From Piezodorus guildinii (taxonomy: Eukaryota; Arthropoda; Insecta; Hemiptera; Pentatomidae), in the NCBI GenBank assembly GCA_023052935.1, contig CM041297.1, forward strand, positions 101,753,063 to 101,817,062: a DNA stretch of 64,000 nucleotides, given 5' to 3'. The notes below the pieces were generated by a model. It saw only the letters and a program-made list of their open reading frames with translations, made no database searches and had not been told where the DNA came from. Numbering within the stretch: the stretch's first letter is position 1; every line of letters begins with the position of its first letter. Of this stretch, positions 56,062 to 64,000 are shown one piece after another. The translations under genes were made by a program, and so were the position numbers.

Positions 56062-56594
56062 CTGCCCGACGTTTTCGACTACTCCAACACTTCCTGGACA
56101 AACGCTCCAATCTTCCACTTACTTACAAAAGACTTATTTATATGACCATCATAAGACCGATATGGACTTACGGAGTAGAGCTATGGGACTCTATCAAACT
56201 ATCCAATTCTTCTCGTATCCAATCCTTACAATCCAAAATCCTTCGTAAAATCCTTAACACTCCTTACTTTGTCACGAATAAGCTCATCCATAAAGACCTT
56301 AATATCCCATACTTTACTGAATTATCCCGAACCAGATATCAATCATTCCATGAAAAACTCCATTTCCACTCTAATCCACTTATTTCTATCCTACCATCCT
56401 CTTCGGTTCCTAATAATCCTCCGAGGCGTCTGAAAAGAAGATGGCCCCGAGACCTTCTAGTTTAAAATATTTTTAGAGTGCTGCCGATTAGTGGCATCTC
56501 TTCATGTATTTCATGTTAGATTACTATATCAATCACATTTACTTGTTGTATATAATTATATAGTTGTAAATATCAATAAATAAAACAAAAAAAA
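56062..56594 (+). mobile_element. Family B LINE 3' end inserted in family A
   Basis: A plus-strand copy of the last third of family B, 5'-truncated inside the thumb (from ARRFRLLQHFL-like sequence), with the C-terminal frame intact from 56142 to 56465 (IRPIWTYGVELWDS to RRLKRRWPRDLLV). It has a 3' UTR with aataaataaaac and a poly(A) tail. ATTCCA at 56056-56061 and 56595-56600 is a likely target duplication. Family A minus-strand sequence lies on both sides. Confidence 0.85.
56142..56465 (+). pseudogene. Family B ORF2 C-terminus (107 residues)
   Basis: Matches the end of the family B protein: RPIWTYGVELWDSIKLSNSS, LRKILNTPYFVTNKLIHKDL, then the terminal RRLKRRWPRDLL. No catalytic residues. 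Open by chance of recent insertion rather than function; the ATG used is an internal Met (MTIIRP in the parent protein). Confidence 0.85.
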
Positions 56595-57124
56595 ATTCCA
56601 ATCATTAAAAAAATATTGAAATGAAATGTACGCTGGTATATCTTAAATAGAACGACCAGCGCAGACTTTTGTCCCGAAAAAGTCCGTTTGGATCCACTGC
56701 GAAACAGAGATAAGTGAAAGTCGTGTGTTGCGCGCACCAGATTTTTATAGTTCTAAAGAGAAATCTCATTCTGCTTAATTGATTACTGGCTCTCCTATAT
56801 TTGAAAACTTCTGCCTATCTATTCATATCTATTCTAAAATACTCTTTCATTCAATCTAGTTGATAATAATTTTTATTATTTATTTTTATATTACTGTTCG
56901 AGTATACGATTTTTATCAGGCCAATGCACACTAATTACAGATGGGCAAATACTCACTAAAAAAAAGTACAAGTACTGTACTCAGTAGTTTAAAATAATAA
57001 ATTTCAAAATTACAGGTAATATTTTGAGTGATTTTTTTTTTCATAGCCCCTTTTGTTAGCTCTTCTTAAAAGCTTAGTTTTGGGCGATGGGGCTCACCCT
57101 TTGGTTTAAGAAGAACCTTAATCT

Positions 57125-57137
57125 AATACTAAAACCT
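57125..57137. repeat. Target site duplication (family B), left
   Basis: aatactaaaacct, repeated exactly at 58150-58162. Confidence 0.88.
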
Positions 57138-58149
57138 TTTTTTTTTTTTTTAAACATATTTATTGATATTTACAACTGTATAATTGTATACAACAAGTAA
57201 ATGTGATTGATATAGTAATCTAGCATGAAATACATGAAGAGATGCCACCCATCGGCAGCACCCTAAAAATATTTTAAACTAGAAGGTCTCGGGGCCATCT
57301 TCTTTTCAGACGCCTCGGAGGATTATCTGGAATGGAAGAGGATGATAGTATAGAAACTAGTGGATTAGAGTGGAAATGGAGTTTTTCATGGAATGATTGA
57401 TATCTAGTTCAGGCTAATGCAGTAACATATGGGATATTAAGGTCTTTATGGATGAGCTTATTCGTGACAAAGTAAGGAGCGTTAAGGATTTTACGAAGGA
57501 TTTTGGATTGTAAGGATTGGATACGAGAAGAATTTGATGGTTTGGTAGAGCCCCATAGCTCTACTCCGTAAGTCCATATCGGTCTTATGATGGTCATATA
57601 AATAAGTCTTTTGTAAGTAAGTGGAAGATTGGAGCGTTTGTCCAGCAAGTGTTGGAGTAGTCGAAAACGTCGGGCAGTTTCTTGTCTTTTCAGTCTTGCA
57701 TGGGCATTCCAAATCAGACGTCTGTCAAGGTGGAGTCCGAGGTATCGAATCTGTTCAACAGGGGCTAGTGGAGTGTCCTTAAAGGATACTGTGGGGCAGG
57801 AAGTCATTGGTTTACAGCGAAGGGTAAAGGTTATTTGGTGGGTTTTCGTTAGAATTAATTTTAATCCTCCATTTCTGACACCATACTTCAAGCTCTCGAA
57901 TGTGGGATTGAAGAGTGTGGGAGGCAGTAAATGGATCATTATCTACCGATAAAACACACGTGTCATCAGCATAAGTAGAAAGGAAAGTGTTAGGATGGGT
58001 TGGGATATCAGCTGTATAGACTGTATAAAGGACAGGCCCTAGGATGCTGCCTTGGGGAACACCAGCAGATTGAGAAAAAAAGGGAGAAATAGGAGTGGTG
58101 ATTTATTTGGAAAGATCTATCAGCAAGGTAGGACTGTATAATAAGAAAA
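57138..58149 (-). mobile_element. Family B Jockey-like LINE, 5'-truncated, with 13-bp TSD
   Basis: A 1012-bp 3' part of a Jockey-like LINE. The T run after 57137 is its poly(A) tail. Perfect direct repeats aatactaaaacct flank it at 57125-57137 and 58150-58162, which defines both ends. From the 5' side it encodes GVPQGSILGP, TYADDTCVLS, then the C-terminal 170 residues. Reasonably well preserved, so one of the younger family B copies. Confidence 0.9.
57409..57939 (-). pseudogene. Family B reverse transcriptase, C-terminal part
   Basis: Open for 176 codons. The family frame runs from about residue 20 with KLILTKTHQITFTLRCKP, then IRYLGLHLDRRLIWNAHARL, the thumb region, RPIWTYGVELWGSTKPSNSS and LRKILNAPYFVTNKLIHKDL. 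It stops at TALA, about 45 residues short of the RLKRRWPRDLL ending still readable downstream (57295-57315). The catalytic YADD lies upstream in another frame, at about 57955. Not functional. Confidence 0.85.
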
Positions 58150-58162
58150 AATACTAAAACCT
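58150..58162. repeat. Target site duplication (family B), right
   Basis: aatactaaaacct, matching 57125-57137, just outside the truncated 5' end. Confidence 0.88.
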
Positions 58163-58869
58163 AAATCTCAATATTCTGTCATTGTTTCGGTAATCCAGAA
58201 AGTGTCAGCTTACCATATTCCTTTTTATTTCTCGCAGTTATGAATTCGGAAAGTTTGTCCATTTTTAATTCCTCGTGAAATCTATAGGTTTTAGATCTTT
58301 GAAATGACGTTCCTTTCACAAGTTTCTTTAATACGCTATTTTGAAAAGAATTTTAACGCTCTAAGTCGAGTCTATCTATTAACTGAAAGAATAAATTTGA
58401 AACGAGAACTGATATACCTTACCAGTCTCAATTCTCAGCATTGCATTGTGTTTACGAGCTTAAATTCTCTTTCTTTATTTTTATTTACATAAAAAGGAAT
58501 CTGATAGTATGCTAGTTTATCACTTAAATTGTGTACATAACAAAAGGTATATTTGATATATTAAATTTAAGGAAAATAAATAAAACGAAAATTCTCTAAT
58601 AAATACACATTTATAATTGTATCTCACTTTGGGACAGTACTTCTTAATGGTTTATCATTTGGAAAAATGAATAATACATCAAAATAATTTTACATGTCAA
58701 ATTTTTTTCTAGTCGATAATATGAGCAAAAAAATATAGTCTAAATAAACTACCACTAGACCTCAACATGGATAGAGGCATATTAGAGAAAATTATACTTT
58801 ATATTGGTTGATTTTTTGAGTACAGTACTTGTAATTTTTTTTTTTTAATATTTTCCCTTCTCTAACTCG

Positions 58870-59150
58870 AGCATATGAGCCTCCATACGACCCAGCCGAG
58901 CGGAACGAGGACCCGACTCTTGGGGGAGAGCTGACCCGGCGGATCCAGAGTCAAATATCACAATTGATTAGGCAATGTTCACCAGGGCGCCTGCTTCCAT
59001 TAGTCCTCTTCCTTTCCAATCATCTTCTCCTCTCCACCTCCTCCTCTTCTTTCAATTGTTTCTATATCTTAGCTGGATTAAAATTAATCAGAGACATTCA
59101 TCCAAGAGATTGTCTTTTAAGAAATTGGGCTTCAACCATCCATGAAAAGT
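58870..59150. other. GC-richer unique island
   Basis: cgacccagccgagcggaacg and ctgacccggcggatcc stand out; a pyrimidine-rich stretch follows (59000-59060). A 62-codon frame inside is not recognisable. Confidence 0.25.
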
Positions 59151-59630
59151 AAACTATTCTGATCAGAGGGAAATAGGAGTGAGAAAATATTTCAATCAAT
59201 TTAGAAATGACTCGAAAGCATCTTACGGTAAAGAACATTGGACCTGAGAATTACGACGATTATATTCTATTTTTACTTTCACTTACCAATATATGGAATA
59301 TATAGTATTCCGATGGAAAAAATCTTAAAAAAGATTGAAAATATCTATAAAAATAATGAGATAAGCTGGCTTGGTAAAAACTCTGAAATTGGTGCTTATT
59401 CGTATGATAACATTAAATAAAAGTTTATAAACTTATTCTCTAAACTTAATTCTTAAATGCAAAACAATTAAAACGTGGTTTAAATTTCTATTACATTAAG
59501 TATGTTAGTAACATTACTTTACCCACAGACCTTCACATGCCAACAGTAAACAAACAGATTTGGACCGTCTACAAACGTTTTCACGGCTACTTACATTGAC
59601 ATACCAACACATGAATACAACCGCAAGTTT

Positions 59631-59633
<3 letters not shown>

Positions 59634-59677
<44 letters not shown>
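59634..59677. repeat. (TA)n microsatellite
   Basis: About 22 TA units. Confidence 0.95.
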
Positions 59678-59681
<4 letters not shown>

Positions 59682-59708
59682 AAAAATTTTGTAGTATTTT
59701 TAAAAATC

Positions 59709-60440
59709 AATTCCACCTGCGTTTTATTAGTAGATAATGATCCATTTATTGCCTCTCACACTCTACAATCCACCTTTAAGACATTGAATATGGTTTCAGA
59801 ATTATAGAATAAAAATTAATTCCAACAAATCCAACCAAATAACCTTTACCCTTCGACGTAAATCTATGACTTCCTTTAATGACAACCCGCTTATTCAGGT
59901 TGAACAGATCCTCTATTTAGAGCTCCTGCTTGAGAAACGTCTAGCTTGGAATACTCATATAAGACTAAAACTACAAGAAACTGTCCCACGGGTTTGACTA
60001 CTTCAACACTTACTGGACAAACGTAATTCATAAGTTCATATAGAATTACGGATTAGAGCTATGGGCCTCTACTAAACCATTGAACTCTTTTCGTATCCAA
60101 TCCTTACAATCCAAAATCCTTTGGGAAATTCACAATGCTCCCTTACTTAGTCACGACTAAACTCATCCATGAAGACCTTAATCTTCCATATGTTGCTGAC
60201 GTAGCCCGAACTAGATACTATTCCTTCCATGACAAACTTCATTCCCACTCTAACCCTCTAGATTCAATCCTTGCTTCCTCTTCGATTCCTGATAATCCTC
60301 CCAGGCGACTGAAAAAAAGATGGCCCCGGGACCTTCTAGTTGAAGACTCTTAGAGTGCCGCCAATGAGTAGTGTCTCTACTTGTAGTTCATGTCATTTTC
60401 TTAATTTTCAACACATTTACTTGATGTATATCTTTATTAA
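59709..60440 (+). mobile_element. Family B LINE fragment, decayed
   Basis: Runs from just after the YADD box (LLVDNDPFIASHTLQS-like) to the 3' UTR. It has several frameshifts and stops (for example gtttgactac for the conserved RFRLL). The last part, TKLIHEDLNLPYVADVARTR to RRLKKRWPRDLL at about 60150-60335, is open. No clear poly(A) tail. Confidence 0.8.
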
Positions 60441-60589
60441 AATCAATTCAGAAGTGTGTATGTCGAATAGACTGGTATTTCAATTTTTTTAACAGTTACC
60501 TATTTATATTCATAATGCTTGATTTTAGCCTATATTTATATTCTATTTTAGATTAATCCATGCTTGATTATCAGACTGGATTAGAGGGT

Positions 60590-60880
60590 TACTGATGTTG
60601 AATTTCCCCTTGGGATTCGCTTGATATTGTCATAAAATGAGGCAAGGGTTGATTGGGAGGGGGATTATATTGCAGACTATAAATCCGACATGTTGCCCGT
60701 TCTCGTCCTGCAATTAATTACCGGAGCTGCAAAATTCGCTAATAGTGGGCCCCGGACTAGCTGACAATTATAAGTAGATATAAGCCTCGGTAATGGCCGC
60801 CCTGTCTCGAGTCTAGATTAAAGAGACAAATGACATTTAAATGCTGCCTAATATGTTTTGCAGACCAGCCTTAATACAAC
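60590..60880. other. GC-richer island with homeodomain-like site
   Basis: ctgcaattaattaccggagc and gtgggccccggac within 300 unique bases. No ORF. Regulatory function is a guess. Confidence 0.25.
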
Positions 60881-61269
60881 ATCTATTTCTGCATCCCTAC
60901 TGTCGGGAGTTTTTTTTCCTGAACAATTACTTATAGTTGGACAAGTTAGAGTATAAAAGAAACCGTCATATCAATGGAATCCATTTCAAATGAAAAAATA
61001 TTCCATATATCCCGCTTGATTTCCTGAAGCTTCCTGGGTGATTTATTCCATATATGTTGCCAGTTATTTCTATCTTAGGCCTATTTTGCTCCAGCAACTT
61101 TAATCAGCAGCTAATTATGGTTTAATCTAGAATCGTGAGGGTACCCAGTTTTTATTTTTGTTTGTTTTTTCACATATTGATTTAATTTCTGTAATAAATA
61201 TCTTGAAAGTCATTATTTAATTTTAGGTTAAAAAAAATAGTGCATCAAGTCCACTTTTCATGTTAGATA

Positions 61270-61937
61270 TCTAAATGAAACAACCTTCGTCGTAAAGTCA
61301 TGACAACCTGCTCTACAGTGTCCTTTCCTGATATCCCGGATGGACAGATCCGCTGTTTAGGGCACCTGCTTGACAAACGTCTTATACCGAATCCACATAC
61401 AGAGCTGAAAAGACAAGTAACTGTTCGCCCGAATTCGGTTACTTCAACTGTTACTAGACAGACGCTCTAACATTTTACTCAACTACAAAAGACTCATTTA
61501 CATTAGTCATAAGGCCTAGGTGGACCTACGGAGTTGAGCTTTGGGGCTTTACTAAACCATCAAACTCTTCCCGCATCCAATCCTTACAATAAAAAATCCT
61601 TTTGACTTAAGTCACGAAAAAAATCATCCATAAAGACTTTAATGTTCCATATGTTGCTGATGTTGGTCGTACTAGGTATCACTCCTTCCATGACAAACTC
61701 CATTCCCACTCTAATCCATTAGTTTCAATCCTTGCTCCTCTTCAATTCCTGATAATTCACCAATGGGTCTGAAAAGAAGATGGCCACGAGAACTTCTTGT
61801 TTAAATTCACCACGAATCAGTTTGCCAATGGGCAGTTTCTCTTCATTTTGTTTTGTGTATTTTATCATTATTCAGCATATTTACTTGTAGTATTATAATA
61901 TGCAGTTGAAAATATCAATAAAAATAAATGAATAAAA
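61270..61937 (+). mobile_element. Family B LINE fragment, decayed
   Basis: Starts at the RRK/TFTLRRKSMTTC-like segment (cttcgtcgtaaagtcatgac) and reaches the KRRWPRELLV end at about 61770-61803, then a 3' UTR with caataaaaataaatgaat and an A run. A deletion removes the LRKILNAPYFVTN segment near 61600. Non-coding. Confidence 0.8.
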
Positions 61938-61999
61938 AAAAATTTAACAAACAAGAAACATTAGGAATTAGAAACGTTTATAAAGAGAAAATAAGAAGA

Positions 62000-62240
62000 G
62001 AGAAAGATCTAATTAGACAGGTGCCAATGTAAGGGATTGATAGCATTGTGTACCCGGAGGGACGACCCTCCCGAAGAATGGAGTTGTCACTGGACAATGG
62101 TCCTCCAGTTCTTTACACGGGTCACATGAGGCTATAGAGAGCCCTCCCTTCGGGCCTCTTTGTGTACGCCTACAATTCCCCACTACCCCCCATTGCTCAG
62201 GGTTACAGCTTCTGTCACCTTCCAAGCTGGAGTTCTCAAG
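62000..62240. other. GC-richer unique island
   Basis: A 70-codon frame on the minus strand (starting MEGDRSCNPEQWGVVGN) fills it, with Cys-rich sequence but no known motif. No second copy in the window. Coding status undecided. Confidence 0.25.
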
Positions 62241-62356
62241 GTGCTAAAATAAATGATAGTCTTATCTGATTTAGCAGGGAAAGACAATAGAATTAAACAG
62301 GTTAAAACCAAAAAAAATAAAATAAAAATTAGTATTTTTCCTAAATAGGAAATATA

Positions 62357-63440
62357 TTGGGTTGTAAAATAAGCTTTTATCATTTTTTTTAAATAAATAA
62401 ATTCTTTATCATACTGGGGCATGTACCTTTAGAATAAAATGTACATAATATACAAAATGTGTTTTGAAGTCTGAAGTTAAATTAAATAGAAAAAAAAGTC
62501 AAGAATTACTGAAATAAAATAGACATATTTAAAAGAGAAGAAAAAAAAAAGAGTTGGAGAGGCGAATGGAAGGATGAATATAATTCTATAGGATTCAGGA
62601 TCAAATGAGAAAGGATCTGTTGAAATGTGCAGTTCGGTAGGCCGAAGTGTATACATCTGAAGGCCTGTAGCGTGAACAACGGGTATGAATAGAAGATTCG
62701 AATTGTAATAGGTCAAAAATGTATAACGGATGGCGGGATGGGATAAACTTGGTGAAGGAGTGACGCTAGTAAATACGTACGACGATTGGAAGAATAAAAT
62801 TGGGAAACGGAGGAGTGCCTAAGGGACCCCGAAGATGAATCAAGCAAAGCAATTAATTAAGCGTTTTATTTTTCTTGGATATCCCCAGATACACCATCGT
62901 ATACCGTACAGCAATGGTCGAAGTAGGGAAATATTAGAGAGCTAACGAGAAGTTTTCGGGTTTCTTACGAGATTAGGTGAAGAAGGAAATTCTGCTGCTT
63001 TAAGGTCGAAAAGGTATAACGGGAGATTTCGGAAATTTGATTTTTGAAGGATTAAAGGTTACTCCTAGATTTCCTAGGGTCGGATGGAACTTTAAAGGAC
63101 ATTTAAACATTTAGTAATAGAATAGAATTTTTTTTTTAATGGTAATAAAAAAACATCTACAGATTCTTGCAACTATTTTAAATCAATTATATCCTGCGAT
63201 ATACCGAGTCGTAAAGTAAGGGCTGTCTGTGACCAATCTTGAATTTGGTCATCAGCATGAGAAGGACGACCCGAGCGCTTTGCTTCTTCCAAGTCAAACT
63301 TTCTTCCTGTTCTGAACCGAGCAAACCACTCTCAGGCGGCACTTTCTCCTAATAAACATCGCCATACTAACTGCCAATTTCGTTAACCGTTCAGCGGATT
63401 TTCCTTTTCCGAAATAACAAATCAATAAATAATGAAAATG
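62357..63440 (-). mobile_element. Mariner relic interrupted by CR1-like sequence
   Basis: A mariner-type end (TTGGGTTGTAAAAT, preceded by TA) starts at 62357, and a decayed N-terminal transposase lies at 63180-63430: GKGKSAER, then in another frame FARFRTGRKFDLEEAKRSGR and PSHADDQIQ. The catalytic half expected between them is absent and the space is filled by a CR1-like fragment (62380-63130). No matching right-hand inverted repeat was found before 64000. Confidence 0.6.
62380..63130 (-). mobile_element. Degraded CR1-like LINE 3' fragment
   Basis: The stretch at 62915-63090 follows the same sense as the 11500-11720 part of the better-preserved CR1-like copy (cagcaatggtcgaagtaggg against cagcagtagtcaaagtgggg, then the same downstream phrases). 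A T-rich end at 62383 would be the 3' tail. No usable frame remains. Confidence 0.6.
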
Positions 63441-63836
63441 AATTTTTTCTCCACCATTTAGAGAAAGAAAAATATCACTTGAATATGAGGAATCTCGGTT
63501 GAATACAAATTCATATACCATATTACCAAGTTAAACAACTGAGATAATCCTTCTAAAAATTATTATGAAGATTTATTCAAATGTTTTTATAACTTATAAA
63601 TAAAGAAAAGAACAAAATATCTATTTTGAAAATACACGTGCTTCTGCCATTTCTTTTTAAAAGAAAATAAACCTGGTGTTTTATAATTATAATAAGACAC
63701 ATATACGCTCTATTTTGTATCGAAAAAATTGTTATAAAACCATCAATTTTTAATAATGAAGGGAGCAAAAAATTTTATGTGTAAACAAATTTTCAATAAA
63801 TTTTTATATCCATGCATCCATTTTTATAGTTATTAT

Positions 63837-63881
63837 CAATTTTTTTATCCAGAGATTGGTGCTGTATGGATAAAAAAATTG
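63837..63881. repeat. Short perfect hairpin
   Basis: 15-bp arms caatttttttatcca and tggataaaaaaattg, 15-base loop. Confidence 0.75.
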
Positions 63882-64000
63882 ACAGCTTGAACCAGTTATA
63901 TTTTGTTAGGGATAAAAACCTATAACTATAGGGACGACCCATAGCTTACAGCGAAATGAAATATTTGTTTCATAAAATATGTACTCTATTTTATATATTC

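Larger units (their letters stand above)
55840..56760 (-). repeat. Family A minus-strand copy split by family B
   Basis: The 3' blocks lie at 55855-55930 (aatacacgttttagggtccc) and the terminus at 56700-56745 (gtcgtgtgttgcgcgcacca). The family B insertion occupies 56062-56594 between them. Much of the middle of family A is missing. Confidence 0.6.

Noticed and set aside
62183..62716. Two 79-codon minus-strand ORFs with hydrophobic segments
   Set aside because: They run through CR1-like 3' debris and a T-rich tail; apparent membrane segments come from poly-T codons.

Overview
This is AT-rich animal nuclear DNA (roughly 30% GC by eye) with no convincing host protein-coding gene, no complete tRNA gene and no rRNA. 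Almost everything recognisable is a transposable element, nearly all of it broken. The best taxonomic clue is the one intact element: a Jockey-type non-LTR retrotransposon whose ORF1 carries a PRE_C2HC-like region plus three CCHC knuckles, a combination typical of arthropod elements. Hsmar1-like (cecropia-group) mariners and tRNA-derived SINEs fit an arthropod. I cannot name the species; an AT-rich crustacean or insect is the most I would say.

Layout. 1-7 kb: AT-rich DNA with (TA)n tracts, a near-perfect palindrome (1551-1644), two minus-strand SINE copies, a dead non-LTR fragment and a mariner relic. 7-10 kb: two GC-richer unique islands (one with clustered nuclear-receptor half-sites), a CR1-like 3' end and an internally deleted mariner with perfect terminal repeats. 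10.5-12.1 kb: a 5'-truncated CR1-like reverse transcriptase. 13.8-18 kb: a SINE with a perfect 14-bp target duplication, foldback elements with hammerhead-like cores, and two copies of another tRNA-derived SINE tail to tail. 19.8-22.5 kb: an Arg-rich ORF of unknown nature, an RNase H plus zinc-knuckle fragment, and a possible solo LTR. 29.8-34.4 kb: the complete Jockey element, inserted with a target duplication into an older dispersed repeat (called family A here). 35.7-44.3 kb: a second mariner remnant, an LTR-or-promoter-like site, further non-LTR fragments, a TIR element (family E) and a foldback. 44.7-46.9 kb: a diverged tandem duplication of about 1-1.2 kb. 48-64 kb: more copies of the same families and several GC-richer islands with homeodomain-like sites.

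The families interact mainly by nesting. Jockey and family B elements sit inside family A, a CR1-like piece sits inside a mariner, and SINEs sit in older DNA. The only autonomous machinery that could still be made is the Jockey ORF1/ORF2 pair, whose two frames are joined by an in-frame TAA directly followed by ATG. The unique GC-richer islands between repeats look more like regulatory or conserved non-coding DNA than exons. Family names A, B, E and the SINE-1/SINE-2 labels are mine, for this window only.
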